From assembly GCF_009371985.2 (NCBI RefSeq), contig NZ_VIKU02000004.1, positions 186,001 to 250,000 of the forward strand: DNA of 64,000 nt. Direction: 5' to 3'. This document shows positions 46,629 through 56,204 of this stretch, piece by piece. Source of the DNA: Pelagihabitans pacificus (GTDB lineage: Bacteria > Bacteroidota > Bacteroidia > Flavobacteriales > Flavobacteriaceae). The translations under genes and the position numbers were made by a program. Position 1 is the first letter of the stretch; each line of letters starts with the position of its first letter. The notes beneath the pieces are model-generated. The model was not told the origin of the DNA and did no database searches. It saw only the letters and a list, made by a program, of their open reading frames with translations.

Positions 46629-47333
46629 ATGAAACGGATTGCGATTACTTTATTGCTGCTTATGGGTTTTGCGGCAAGCGCCCAGACCAAAAGTGAACTT
46701 CAAAAACATTACGAGGCGTTTTACAATGAAATGCGGTTACAAGGCGATGTTACCGGTGTGATTAATGCCATGACGCATTTAAACGTAATCGCACCTTCCA
46801 AGGAACGAAAAGATACCTTGGCCTATATCTATGCCAATGACAACCAGCATTTACAGGCCTTGAATACGATTGGTATTGAAAAGAACGAATCGGATTCGGA
46901 TTTAGCCGTGCAGGTAAAGGCCATCTCGTTGAAGGCCCTGAGCCAACCCAAACGTGCTTTGGAACAGTTTGAAATCCTTTATAACAGAAAGCCGAATCCC
47001 TACCTCGCCTATGAACTGGCCGATTTAAAAATCCAAGTCGGGGATACCGATGGGGCCGGAACCCATATCGAATACGGGATCGCGAATGCAAAAGACGAGA
47101 TGAAATACGCTTTTTATGAAAGGCAACAACCCTATGAAGTTCCCTTAAAAGCAGCGTTCCTACACTTAAAGGGATTGATGCAGTACAACAAGGATAAGAA
47201 CAACATCGATGCGGCCATTACCTATATTGACGAGGCCTTGAAAATCGACCCGAATTTTAATTTGGCTAGTTTGAGCAAACAGGCCCTGGAGTCACGAAAA
47301 AATCCGCCCGCCGCTGCGGAAAAGAAAGACTGA
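46629..47333 (+). CDS. Secreted TPR-like protein
   Basis: A 234-residue protein with a signal peptide (ending ASAQ) and helical repeats with TPR-like spacing, for example ALEQFEILYNRKPNPYLAYELADL and AITYIDEALKIDPNFNLA. No catalytic features. It probably acts as a periplasmic scaffold. The end is Ala/Pro/Lys rich. Confidence 0.75.
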   Translation: MKRIAITLLLLMGFAASAQTKSELQKHYEAFYNEMRLQGDVTGVINAMTHLNVIAPSKERKDTLAYIYANDNQHLQALNTIGIEKNESDSDLAVQVKAISLKALSQPKRALEQFEILYNRKPNPYLAYELADLKIQVGDTDGAGTHIEYGIANAKDEMKYAFYERQQPYEVPLKAAFLHLKGLMQYNKDKNNIDAAITYIDEALKIDPNFNLASLSKQALESRKNPPAAAEKKD

Positions 47334-47382
47334 TTATCCTGACTTGCGTCAGATGGAAATCCAATTCCACTTTTTTTAATAG

Positions 47383-48477
47383 TTAATGCCCTTTTTTGTT
47401 CAAATTTTGGGACACGAAAGTAGCCAAGTCGTTCAAGGCGGTCCGGGTATTCTTTTTAAATACCCTTTTTAATACTAATGCGATCAGGGCTTTTTTAAAG
47501 GGTGATTTTGCCGTCCAATAGGTCTGTAATTCCAAAGCGCATGAGTCCTTCGAAGTGGGGGTCAGTACGTAAAACTGATACAGCGCATCGACTGGTGGTG
47601 GAGTTGTCGTCATTTCACCATATACCAGCTGCCCAGGCTGTACTTCCTTTGTGACGGTCACAAAATTCAAATGCTTACCATTGACGACACAGATATGTTC
47701 GGAGCCCAAACGGGTTACCTCATGTTCATTATACTCGAACTTGTCGGCACCTTTGACCCAATGATGGCGGTATCCGTAGTTGGTGATATATTCCAACAAA
47801 GAGGAAGCCGATATCGGAAATTCCTTTTTTTCACATAAATTAGGAGGCGTGCCGAAGCTCACTTTTTTTCCTTGGGAAAAGGTGGTGAGGTTTAACTTAC
47901 TTTGGTCGATCAGCGAGTAGATATAGGCCACTTCCTTACCGTCGTAGGTGTCTTGCCCCTCTTTGAACCGAAATACCCTACTATAGTAGTAGATAGGTAG
48001 TTCGATAGCGCTCGCCAATTCCCGGCTGACCAATGCATAATTCTCACTATCGATCGAATTTTTGAGCAAACGATGCGCTTCAATCACCTCTTGTCCAAAA
48101 GGTTTTCGATTCCCCTGTACCTCTAAGTATTGCAATTCGCCGCAGTGTGCAACCAGCTTCAACTGCAGATTAGGTGCTGAAGCACAGGCGTTACAGGGGC
48201 AAATCCGATTTTTTTCCAACAGTTTCAGATGGCTATAGAAAGCTATAAACATTGTTTCGATCTGTGCCAACAGGCGTTCTTGGGAAAGTACTTCTCCTTC
48301 TTTATAGAAAAATAGGGCATCGCCCTCTATTTCGGCCAGTTTTAACTCTTCCGTATTGGCGTCGATGAGCACTTCCAGCAATTCGGCGATTACATGTTGG
48401 CTATGCGCTACCTCTGTAGTCTGCACAAACTTGGTGAAACCAGAGATATCCGGAATAAAGAGTAAAGATTTTGCCAT
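47383..48477 (-). CDS. DUF2652 family protein (cyclase-like domain plus SRPBCC-like domain)
   Basis: About 364 residues from ATG 48477; the family starts at AKSLLFIPDISGFTKFV, so the upstream ATG at 48519 is unlikely. The N-terminal part (1-200) resembles a class III nucleotide-cyclase homology domain (PDISGFT, EIEGDALFFY) with cysteines in CPCNAC. The C-terminal half resembles a SRPBCC lipid-binding domain. Cyclase activity is not established for this family. Confidence 0.85.
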   Translation of the reverse strand: MAKSLLFIPDISGFTKFVQTTEVAHSQHVIAELLEVLIDANTEELKLAEIEGDALFFYKEGEVLSQERLLAQIETMFIAFYSHLKLLEKNRICPCNACASAPNLQLKLVAHCGELQYLEVQGNRKPFGQEVIEAHRLLKNSIDSENYALVSRELASAIELPIYYYSRVFRFKEGQDTYDGKEVAYIYSLIDQSKLNLTTFSQGKKVSFGTPPNLCEKKEFPISASSLLEYITNYGYRHHWVKGADKFEYNEHEVTRLGSEHICVVNGKHLNFVTVTKEVQPGQLVYGEMTTTPPPVDALYQFYVLTPTSKDSCALELQTYWTAKSPFKKALIALVLKRVFKKNTRTALNDLATFVSQNLNKKGH

Positions 48478-48553
48478 CGCGTAATTAGTATAGTTTCTAC
48501 CTCGATCCTTGGCGTACATACCATCGCCTAATGGATGCTTTCCCGATCCGGCC

Positions 48554-49048
48554 TTACTTGTCTAAAATAAGTTTGGTATCCAATGTGTTGTTGACGATGA
48601 TATTGAACTGGTCACGAAAAGCGTTATAGGCCGCAATCATTTCCAATACGGAATTTTCGGTATCCAATCTATAGATCAAGTCCCCTTTCACCTTTAGCAC
48701 AAAGGTTTTGAACATTTTTTGTCTTCCTTTAATCTGGGGTTTGTCGAATGGTGTAGGGTATTCGGAACTCTCCAATTCTTTCTGTTTCTCGATAAGGCCC
48801 TCGATGACCAAACTAAGGTCTTCTCGATTCTCGACGGTGTAAAGTACATCAAAGCTGGTTTCCAACGCCTTGTATTCGACCCAGTCGTTTAGAATAGATT
48901 GTGCCTTGGCATTGAGGGCGGTTTTTTTGGGCCATTTTTCAGTAGTTATTTCAAAGGATACGGTGTCTGAAGCTACGGTTTCGGACTGCTCTTGTTTACA
49001 GGAGGAAATCAGTAAGAGAGATGCCCAAAAAAAGAAGAATCTTCGCAT
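48554..49048 (-). CDS. Hypothetical lipoprotein
   Basis: About 164 residues from ATG 49048. The N-terminus MRRFFFFWASLLLISSC is a lipoprotein signal with the lipobox cysteine at 17. The remainder is helical and charged, without a recognised domain. It should be anchored in the membrane facing the periplasm. Confidence 0.75.
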   Translation of the reverse strand: MRRFFFFWASLLLISSCKQEQSETVASDTVSFEITTEKWPKKTALNAKAQSILNDWVEYKALETSFDVLYTVENREDLSLVIEGLIEKQKELESSEYPTPFDKPQIKGRQKMFKTFVLKVKGDLIYRLDTENSVLEMIAAYNAFRDQFNIIVNNTLDTKLILDK

Positions 49049-49111
49049 GGGACGAATGTACAAATTTTAATAAAAGCTATCTTTACGGCCCATTCATTTA
49101 ACGCGACTTTA

Positions 49112-50050
49112 ATGAAACATACTATATTGATTATCGGTGCATGTGGCCAGATCGGCACGGAACTCACGTTCAATCTCCGACAGAAATACGGTTCTGACAA
49201 AGTGATTGCAAGCGACATACGCGAAGGCAGTGAAGACTTGATGCATTCCGGGCCTTTCGAAATATTGGACGCCACCGATTATGATGCTTTGGAAGAGGTA
49301 GTTGCCTACTATGAGGTGGGAGAAGTATATTTGATGGCGGCCATGCTGAGTGCTACGGCTGAAAAGTTTCCTGAACGTGCCTGGAACCTCAATATGAATT
49401 CGCTGTTCAATGTGTTGAACCTAGGGAAGGAAAAGAAGGTTGAAAGAATATTTTGGCCATCGAGCATTGCCGTATTCGGACCAAACACCCCTAAGGACCA
49501 AACACCACAGCATACTATGATGGAGCCCAGCACGGTCTATGGTATCAGCAAACTGTCCGGTGAACGTTGGTGTGAATATTATTTTAAAAAGTTTGGAGTC
49601 GATGTAAGAAGTGTTCGCTATCCCGGCTTAATCAGTTGGAAAACCATGCCGGGTGGGGGCACTACCGATTATGCCGTGGAGATTTATCACGAGGCCGTGG
49701 CGGGTAATACGTTCAACTGTTTTTTAAAGGGCGATACCAAACTGCCGATGATGTACATGGAGGATGCCATTCGTGCGACCTTGGAACTTATGGAGGCCGA
49801 TGCCGAAAAAATCAGAATACGCTCCTCTTATAACCTCGCTGCGATGAGTTTTACCCCAAAAGAAATTGCCCAAAGCATTCAGCAACGATTTCCTGATTTC
49901 AAGGTTGTGTACGAGCCCGATTACCGGCAAGCCATCGCCGATTCCTGGCCCAACAGTATAGATGATTCCCTTGCCCGAAAAGATTGGGGCTGGACACCGG
50001 AATTTGACTTGGAAAAGACAACCGGTGAGATGTTGGCCCATCTAAGCTAG
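49112..50050 (+). CDS. L-threonine 3-dehydrogenase, SDR type
   Basis: A 312-residue protein oxidising L-threonine to 2-amino-3-oxobutyrate with NAD+. It has the Rossmann motif GACGQIG (9-15), catalytic Tyr143 and Lys147 in YGISK, and substrate-loop phrases SIAVFGP, YPGLISW and [15 protein letters not shown]. These match the epimerase-like threonine dehydrogenase described from Flavobacterium frigidimaris, not the zinc-type enzyme. Its end overlaps the end of the convergent RimK-type gene by nine bases. Confidence 0.92.
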   Translation: MKHTILIIGACGQIGTELTFNLRQKYGSDKVIASDIREGSEDLMHSGPFEILDATDYDALEEVVAYYEVGEVYLMAAMLSATAEKFPERAWNLNMNSLFNVLNLGKEKKVERIFWPSSIAVFGPNTPKDQTPQHTMMEPSTVYGISKLSGERWCEYYFKKFGVDVRSVRYPGLISWKTMPGGGTTDYAVEIYHEAVAGNTFNCFLKGDTKLPMMYMEDAIRATLELMEADAEKIRIRSSYNLAAMSFTPKEIAQSIQQRFPDFKVVYEPDYRQAIADSWPNSIDDSLARKDWGWTPEFDLEKTTGEMLAHLS

Positions 50051-51418
50051 GGAACTGAATTTCAATTTTTTCTCGATGGCCATAATCATCGAATTGGCAA
50101 TATCCTGTCCCGTTGCATTTTCGATTCCTTCCAAACCTGGTGATGAATTGACTTCCAATAATAACGGGCCTTTATTCGAACGGATAATGTCCACCCCAGC
50201 GACCGCCAAGTTCAATACTTTTGCTGCCTTTAGGGCCAATTTCCGTTCTTCCTGGGTTATTTTGATGATGGACGCTTTGCCACCTTGGTGAATATTGGCT
50301 CTGAATTCACCCTTTTCGGCCTGTCGCTGCATCGAAGCCACCACTTTCCCATTGACCACGAAACAACGAATGTCCTGGCCGTTAGCCTCTTTAATGAATT
50401 CTTGGACCAGGATATTGGTGTTGACACTTTTGAACGCGTTGATAACGCTTTCGGCCGCTTTATTGGTCTCTGCAAGCACCACCCCTTTTCCTTGTGTACT
50501 TTCGAGAAGTTTAATAATCAACGGCGCTCCGTTGACCATTCGAATAAGATCCTTGGTATCCATTGGTGATTTGGCAAAACCGGTTATGGGAATATGGATG
50601 TCGTTTTTGGAAAACAATTGCGAAGCGAACAATTTATCGCGGGACTGGGCAATCGCCTCTGCAGAGTTCTGACAATATACGCCCAAATTATCGAACTGTC
50701 GTATCAATGCACAGCCATAAAAGGTGACCGAAGGTTTTATTCGGGGAATGACCGCATCAAATTCGTTGAGGATATTCCCCCCACGGTACCGAATCTCGGG
50801 CGAACGGGCATCCAATTTCATGTACGCCAATTCTACGTTGAGAAACACGATTTCATGTCCTCTGGCCTCCGCTGCCTCGACCAGCCTTTTATTGCTGTAT
50901 AATTCAGGGTTGCTCGCCAATAGGGCAATTTTTAATCCAGTTTTTTCCTTAAAGTAAGGAGCATAGATCGAATTCAATTCTTCTTCCTTGAAGTCCTGGA
51001 TCGCATAGCTATCGGCAGGATTAACCATATACCTATTGGTGAGGGCCTCCCGCCCTAGGAGCATTCGAAACTCCATAGTATCCCGATTGGCCAAAGTAAG
51101 CTCTATTCCGAATGTATCATGGCCGAGGGCAACCGGTGTTTTGACTACTAAGCGCTCTTCGGAGATTCCCGAGGAGCTTTTTACCATGCGTCTATCAATC
51201 AGACGGGCATCGCATTCAATGGCAATGCTTCGATTCTCCTGTAGGGGGTTCACCTCAAATTTTACCCACTCCTGGGCTCCCTTGTTGTATACCTTTATAT
51301 TGGTCGCCTGGATCGACGAGGTTTTGGCACCGGAATCGACCCTGGCCTTAATGGCCGGAATCCCCATATCGGGAAAAATGCACCATTCCTCACTACCTAT
51401 AATTTTTAATTTTTTCAA
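50042..51418 (-). CDS. RimB-like protease and RimK-like ATP-grasp ligase fusion
   Basis: A 458-residue fusion. Residues 1-150 form a retropepsin-like ATP-dependent zinc protease domain with [11 protein letters not shown]. Residues 155-458 form a RimK-type ATP-grasp ligase ([57 protein letters not shown]). In Pseudomonas, RimK adds glutamates to ribosomal protein S6 and RimB processes the tail. A fusion would hold adding and trimming in one polypeptide. Substrate here is inferred only. Confidence 0.88.
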   Translation of the reverse strand: MKKLKIIGSEEWCIFPDMGIPAIKARVDSGAKTSSIQATNIKVYNKGAQEWVKFEVNPLQENRSIAIECDARLIDRRMVKSSSGISEERLVVKTPVALGHDTFGIELTLANRDTMEFRMLLGREALTNRYMVNPADSYAIQDFKEEELNSIYAPYFKEKTGLKIALLASNPELYSNKRLVEAAEARGHEIVFLNVELAYMKLDARSPEIRYRGGNILNEFDAVIPRIKPSVTFYGCALIRQFDNLGVYCQNSAEAIAQSRDKLFASQLFSKNDIHIPITGFAKSPMDTKDLIRMVNGAPLIIKLLESTQGKGVVLAETNKAAESVINAFKSVNTNILVQEFIKEANGQDIRCFVVNGKVVASMQRQAEKGEFRANIHQGGKASIIKITQEERKLALKAAKVLNLAVAGVDIIRSNKGPLLLEVNSSPGLEGIENATGQDIANSMIMAIEKKLKFSSLA

Positions 51419-51489
51419 TCTGGTTGGGTATAAATGTAGTTTCTTGAATAAAGACGTATTTGCAGGGGGATGACACCGTCAAAAACAGA

Positions 51490-51906
51490 CTATTGACTGA
51501 ACATTTCGTTTTGATCTCTGAAGTGTTTGAACTCTACCATATAACCGTTGGGATCCTTTACGAAAAAGGATATATGCTCCCCCGATTGACCCCTTAAAAA
51601 GGTAGCTTGGGTAGTCACTTCGTATTCAAAGGATTGCAACCGATCATGAAGCCGCTGCCAGGTATCCTGATCGACGATGACCCCAAAATGAAATGAAGGT
51701 AATACGGAATCTTCAAATTTGTAGGTTTGGTACGAAAAATTAAAACCTCCCGATTTGGTAAAGGTAATTTGATTTCCAAACAGGTCGATGTCGAGCCATT
51801 GTGATGTGTTCCTACCCAGGTCGGCACCAACAACCCCTGTGTAGAATTCCTTCGTCCTGCCAATGCTCAAACACGGCAGTGATAAATGAAACGATGCGGT
51901 TTTCAT
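51490..51906 (-). CDS. VOC family protein
   Basis: A 138-residue glyoxalase-fold protein: FHLSLPCLSIGRTKEFYTGVVG at the start, FHFGVIVD in the middle and FFVKDPNGYMVEFKHF at the end. Metal ligands His and Glu are present in the expected places. Substrate unknown. It is a single gene near the RimK-type gene on the same strand. Confidence 0.82.
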   Translation of the reverse strand: MKTASFHLSLPCLSIGRTKEFYTGVVGADLGRNTSQWLDIDLFGNQITFTKSGGFNFSYQTYKFEDSVLPSFHFGVIVDQDTWQRLHDRLQSFEYEVTTQATFLRGQSGEHISFFVKDPNGYMVEFKHFRDQNEMFSQ

Positions 51907-51946
51907 AGGACGCTATTTTAAAAGATGAAATTTTAAATGTTCCGAA

Positions 51947-52357
51947 CTATTTTTGTTTACAGACTAGCTTATCAATAGCACAACCCCCTTGTCCAAATAA
52001 GTCTTTTGTCGATTGCGAAGCGTACGAACGGCGCCAAACTGGTTCAATTCCCTTCGTTACAGCAATAACTACTTCGGCAATCAAGACTATCCCCGTATAG
52101 AGGGTGGTGGCCACCGCGTTGATGCCATTGGTCGGAAATGAAAAGTGACAGGGCGTAATTGTGCCCAGGCCCGGGCCATCGAGCATGAATACTACCTTGC
52201 ACCCTTGAGAGTTATCCAACAGTGTTTCATTATGGCCTTCTTCCCAATAAGGGTCCTGCGTATTTTGGTAAGACGGTATCATGGCTTTCCTGGGCTCCTT
52301 AGAATCCCCTACGTCCAAAAATTCAAGTCCAATATTTTCGATTTCATCCATTTTCAT
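51947..52357 (-). CDS. Unrecognised small cysteine-containing protein
   Basis: A 136-residue protein without a recognised family. The acidic, leader-like first 50 residues are followed by four spaced cysteines (QGCK, TPCHF, GGCAI, VCKQK) and one hydrophobic segment (about 82-104, TTLYTGIVLIAEVVIAV). There is no N-terminal signal peptide. The layout resembles a precursor peptide with leader and hydrophobic core, but no export or maturation gene is adjacent. Confidence 0.5.
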   Translation of the reverse strand: MKMDEIENIGLEFLDVGDSKEPRKAMIPSYQNTQDPYWEEGHNETLLDNSQGCKVVFMLDGPGLGTITPCHFSFPTNGINAVATTLYTGIVLIAEVVIAVTKGIEPVWRRSYASQSTKDLFGQGGCAIDKLVCKQK

Positions 52358-52492
52358 AATGGTGGTCTTTCGCCAGTTTTGGGTACTGCTTGGCTAGACA
52401 CTAAAATTTTCATGAAAATGGATACATTGCCGGTCAAAAAGAACTAATACTGTGAGTATTCGGAAAGTAATAAGATTTGCCCAACGGTATGT

Positions 52493-52816
52493 TCAGATGT
52501 CATCGTTTTCGTCGGATAGATCCTCCGGATCGGGCTCAACTACCGCTGTGGGATCGTCATCTTCAAAATCGGCATAGTCGTCCTCATCGTAGTTTTCCAT
52601 GGTATACTCGAGTTTGGCACTGATCTTCACCAGATACTTGGTATCCTCGGTAAGTACCTCGACCGCCTCGATGCGCTCCCCGTGGGAATTTCGAAACGTG
52701 ATGATGTTACGATCATCGTATCCATCAGGGTAGCGCTCCACCAGAAGTTTGAGAACCTCCGGGGTCAGCTTCTTGAAATCAACGATGACTCTTTTTAAGT
52801 TTGGGTGCCTGTCCAT
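52493..52816 (-). CDS. Acidic hypothetical protein of the polyamine operon
   Basis: A 107-residue protein. Residues 1-70 are a compact domain (VIVDFKKLTPEVLKLLVERYP, then ITFRNSHGERIEAVEV), and the last 35 are almost entirely Asp/Glu. It follows the deoxyhypusine-synthase-like gene by two bases. No family function is known to me. The acidic tail could bind a polycation, but that is only inference. Confidence 0.8.
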   Translation of the reverse strand: MDRHPNLKRVIVDFKKLTPEVLKLLVERYPDGYDDRNIITFRNSHGERIEAVEVLTEDTKYLVKISAKLEYTMENYDEDDYADFEDDDPTAVVEPDPEDLSDENDDI

Positions 52817-52818
52817 AA

Positions 52819-53796
52819 TTACATATCCAAAAGGTAAGCAAAAATTAGGGGAGCCACAATAGTGGCATCACTTTCAATGATAAATTTTGGAGTATCGATG
52901 TCCAGTTTGCCCCAGGTAATCTTCTCATTGGGTACCGCTCCGGAATACGACCCGTAACTGGTGGTACTGTCACTGATCTGACAAAAGTAACTCCAAAAAG
53001 GCGTATCGGTCCGTTCCATATCTTGATACAACATCGGCACCACACATATGGGAAAGTCGCCGGCAATACCCCCACCTATCTGAAAAAATCCGATACCATT
53101 GTCGGCATTGTCGGTATACCAGTCGGCCAGAAAGGTCATATATTCGATTCCCGATTTCATGGTGCTTGCCTTTAGTTCGCCTTTGAGCACGTAGGAGGCA
53201 AAGATGTTGCCCATGGTACTATCTTCCCAGCCGGGGCATACAAGCGGTAAATTTTTTTCAGCGGCTGCAAACATCCAGGAATCCTTGATGTCGATTTCAT
53301 AATATTGTTCCAAGACCCCTGATAAGAGCATTTTGTACATAAACTCATGGGGGAAATAGCGTTCTCCTGCTTCTTCCGCGTCTTTCCAGATTTTAAAGAT
53401 ATGTTGTTGTAGGCGTCGAAAGGCTTCCTCTTCGGGAATGCAAGTATCGGTGACCCGATTGAGTCCCTTTTCCAATAAGGCCCATTCATCTTTTGGTGTC
53501 AGATCACGATATTCGGGCACCCGCTTGTAGTGCGAATGGGCCACTAGGTTCATAATATCTTCCTCCAGGTTTGCACCCGTACAGGAGATAATATGTACTT
53601 TTTCCTGTCGAATAATCTCTGCCAAAATCTTCCCCAGTTCGGCGGTCGACATCGCACCGGCCAACGACACCAACATCTTGGCTCCTTTGTTGAGCTGCGC
53701 TTCGTAACCTTTTGCCGCATCGACGAGGGCGGCCGCGTTGAAATGCAGATAATAATTCTCGATAAAATTTGAAATAGGCCCTTTAGTCCTCATCAT
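52819..53796 (-). CDS. Deoxyhypusine synthase-like protein, probably homospermidine synthase
   Basis: A 325-residue homologue of deoxyhypusine synthase. Motifs: AGAMSTAELGKIL, SCTGANLEEDIMNLVAHSHY, CPGWEDSTMG and the imine-forming lysine at Lys297 in ITWGKLD. NAD-dependent transfer of an aminobutyl group from spermidine is the family chemistry. Bacteria lack eIF5A, so a small amine acceptor such as putrescine is more likely, giving homospermidine. It overlaps the agmatinase gene by 14 bases. Confidence 0.85.
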   Translation of the reverse strand: MMRTKGPISNFIENYYLHFNAAALVDAAKGYEAQLNKGAKMLVSLAGAMSTAELGKILAEIIRQEKVHIISCTGANLEEDIMNLVAHSHYKRVPEYRDLTPKDEWALLEKGLNRVTDTCIPEEEAFRRLQQHIFKIWKDAEEAGERYFPHEFMYKMLLSGVLEQYYEIDIKDSWMFAAAEKNLPLVCPGWEDSTMGNIFASYVLKGELKASTMKSGIEYMTFLADWYTDNADNGIGFFQIGGGIAGDFPICVVPMLYQDMERTDTPFWSYFCQISDSTTSYGSYSGAVPNEKITWGKLDIDTPKFIIESDATIVAPLIFAYLLDM

Positions 53797-54724
53797 GGTT
53801 AAATTTTTTGTTCGGCGCTACCGGTTTCCGGGCGGTGTCATACGTATTGTCGTACTCATCCTCGGCGGCCTGCCCCATGAATTTATAGCTCAACATTTTA
53901 TAATAGAGTTTGGCAGCAAGAAAATCGCTATGCTTATCTACCTCGTTCGGGCAAAGTTCTACCAGGTCAAAACCGACCACATTTTTCTCCTCGAACACCT
54001 GTTTAAGAAAATCGAGGGTCTCGTACCAGAATAATCCTCCCGGTTCGGGTGTGCCGGTCGACGGCATGATGGAAGGATCCAAGGCATCGAGGTCAAACGT
54101 GATGAACACATTTTCGGTTAAGGTATCGATGGCTTTATCCATCCAATATTCGTCATTGGCCATTTCGTGGGCAAAAAAGGTCTTTTCTTCATCCATGTAA
54201 GTCTTTTCGATGGCATCCATGCTTCGGATGCCTACCTGCACCAAATTGGTCGTTTGGCTAGCCTCATGTACGGCACAGGCATGGTTGTAAGGTGTGCCCT
54301 CGTAGTATTTTCGGAGGTCGGCATGCGCATCGATATGCAATACCGAGAGGTTATCGAAACATTCGTTAAAGGCCCGAATAGTCCCGATGGAAATAGAATG
54401 TTCCCCACCGAACAGGGTTACGAACTTGTTTCTTTTAATATACTCCTTGGTTTTTGTATGTACTGCATTGACCATTTCCTCCGGGCTACTAAATGCGGTA
54501 ATGGCTTCGGCTAAATAAATGCCTTGCTCATAGACTTCGGTATCGGTCTCGATATCATAGAGTTCCATGTTCGCCGAAGCTTCCAAAAAGGCTGAAGGCC
54601 CTTTATCGGCACCTTTACCCCAGGTACTGGTGCCATCGTAAGGGACGGGTATTAATATTATTTTAGCTTTTTCCAATTGCGCGAACTCGTCAGGAATTCC
54701 AGCGTAATTCTTAATTGCGTTCAT
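53783..54724 (-). CDS. speB: Agmatinase (arginase/ureohydrolase family)
   Basis: A 313-residue ureohydrolase with the dimanganese ligands His109 (GGEHS), Asp132-x-His134-x-Asp136 (IDAHADLR) and DLDALDPS. It hydrolyses agmatine to putrescine and urea. Agmatinase is favoured over arginase because the arginine decarboxylase gene lies 28 bases upstream. It overlaps the deoxyhypusine-synthase-like gene, so expression is coupled. Confidence 0.88.
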   Translation of the reverse strand: MNAIKNYAGIPDEFAQLEKAKIILIPVPYDGTSTWGKGADKGPSAFLEASANMELYDIETDTEVYEQGIYLAEAITAFSSPEEMVNAVHTKTKEYIKRNKFVTLFGGEHSISIGTIRAFNECFDNLSVLHIDAHADLRKYYEGTPYNHACAVHEASQTTNLVQVGIRSMDAIEKTYMDEEKTFFAHEMANDEYWMDKAIDTLTENVFITFDLDALDPSIMPSTGTPEPGGLFWYETLDFLKQVFEEKNVVGFDLVELCPNEVDKHSDFLAAKLYYKMLSYKFMGQAAEDEYDNTYDTARKPVAPNKKFNHDED

Positions 54725-54752
54725 TTTTTATTTCCTTTTATTTTATGATTCG

Positions 54753-56204
54753 TTACTTCAGGCCACTAGTCTGCAGTGTTTCCGCTTTTGACGCTTTCTT
54801 GGCTTTTTCCTGCCCGTATCCCAAAATGTTCAAAAAGTCTTCGGCTTTTTGTTGGGGGCTGAACAGTTCATACATTAATGTTCCGTTTGCATCCCTGTTG
54901 ATCAGGATATGCTTGGGTTGTGGTATCAGGCAATGTTGCAGGCCTCCGTACCCTCCTATCGTTTCCTGATAGGCTCCGGTATTGAAGAAACCGATATACA
55001 GCGGTTTGTCTCGCTTGTATTTGGGCAAATAAATTGCGTTCATATGCTGCTCACTGTTGTAATAATCATCACTGTCACAAGTAAGCCCACCCAATAAGAC
55101 CCGCTCGTACTCGTCGTACCACCGATTAATGGGCAACATGATAAAACGCTTGTTGATCGCCCAGGTATCGGGTAAGGTGGTGATGAACGACGAATCGATC
55201 ATGTTCCATTTCTCACGATCGTTCTGCTGTTTCTGGTACAGAATTTCGTAAATGGCCCCGCCGCTTTCGCCTACCGTAAAGCTTCCGAACTCCGTGAAGA
55301 TATGCGGTACCGCTACATCTGCTTCGGCACAGGCAATGCTGATTTGGTTCAAAATCTCATCGACCATATACTGGTAATCGTACTCGAAGGCCAAGGAGCT
55401 TTTGATGGGGAAGCCTCCTCCGATATTTAGGCTATCCAACGATGGACAGATTTTTTTCAACCGTACATACACCTTTAGACATTTTGCCAATTCGTTCCAG
55501 TAATACGCATTGTCGCGGATGCCGGTATTGATAAAGAAGTGGAGCATTTTGAGCTCGACCTTGTCATGGTTCTTAATTTGATTTTCGTAGAACGGAACAA
55601 TGTTCTTATAACCGATTCCCAAGCGGGAGGTATAGAATTCGAACTTGGGCTCTTCTTCCGAGGCGATTCGGATACCTACCTTGAAAGAACCATCGATGGC
55701 CTCGGTCAGTAAATCGATTTCCTCATAATTATCGATGATCGGGATACAGTTTTCATGGCCTTCGTTGATCAAACGGGCGATGTTTTCGATATAGTGGTCC
55801 CTTTTGAAACCATTACAGATGACGTAGGTGTCGTTTTTGATTCCCCCGGTCCTTTTAAGCTGCTCTACAATATTGATATCAAAGGCAGACGAAGTCTCGA
55901 TATGGATGTCGTTCTTTAAGGCTTCATTCAACACATGATGAAAATGCGAACTTTTGGTACAATAACAATAGTAGTATTTTCCCTGATAGTCTCTTTTGGC
56001 CATGGCCATTGCAAACCAGTTTTTAGCGTGCTGGATGTTTTCTGAAATCTTGGGCAAATAGGTGAATTTCAAAGGACTTCCATAGCGTTCAACGAGTTCG
56101 TTCAGGGGAATGTCGTGAAAGCGAAGATATTCGCCCTCCAAGGTAAACTCTTCCTGGGGAAAGTAGTATGTTTGATCGATCAGATCAATGTATTTGGTAT
56201 TCAT
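54753..56204 (-). CDS. speA: Biosynthetic arginine decarboxylase (PLP, alanine-racemase fold)
   Basis: A 483-residue PLP enzyme. The cofactor lysine is Lys84 in YCYCTKSSHF. NIGGGFPIKSSL, TEFGSFTVGESG and GGLTCDSDDYYN are the phosphate- and substrate-binding parts. It converts arginine to agmatine. It is shorter than proteobacterial SpeA (about 630-660 residues), which carries extra domains. It is the first gene of the operon. Confidence 0.9.
   Translation of the reverse strand: MNTKYIDLIDQTYYFPQEEFTLEGEYLRFHDIPLNELVERYGSPLKFTYLPKISENIQHAKNWFAMAMAKRDYQGKYYYCYCTKSSHFHHVLNEALKNDIHIETSSAFDINIVEQLKRTGGIKNDTYVICNGFKRDHYIENIARLINEGHENCIPIIDNYEEIDLLTEAIDGSFKVGIRIASEEEPKFEFYTSRLGIGYKNIVPFYENQIKNHDKVELKMLHFFINTGIRDNAYYWNELAKCLKVYVRLKKICPSLDSLNIGGGFPIKSSLAFEYDYQYMVDEILNQISIACAEADVAVPHIFTEFGSFTVGESGGAIYEILYQKQQNDREKWNMIDSSFITTLPDTWAINKRFIMLPINRWYDEYERVLLGGLTCDSDDYYNSEQHMNAIYLPKYKRDKPLYIGFFNTGAYQETIGGYGGLQHCLIPQPKHILINRDANGTLMYELFSPQQKAEDFLNILGYGQEKAKKASKAETLQTSGLK

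Noticed and set aside
52406-52419. ATTTTCATGAAAAT palindrome
   Set aside because: Short AT-rich 7-bp arms, expected by chance in such DNA.
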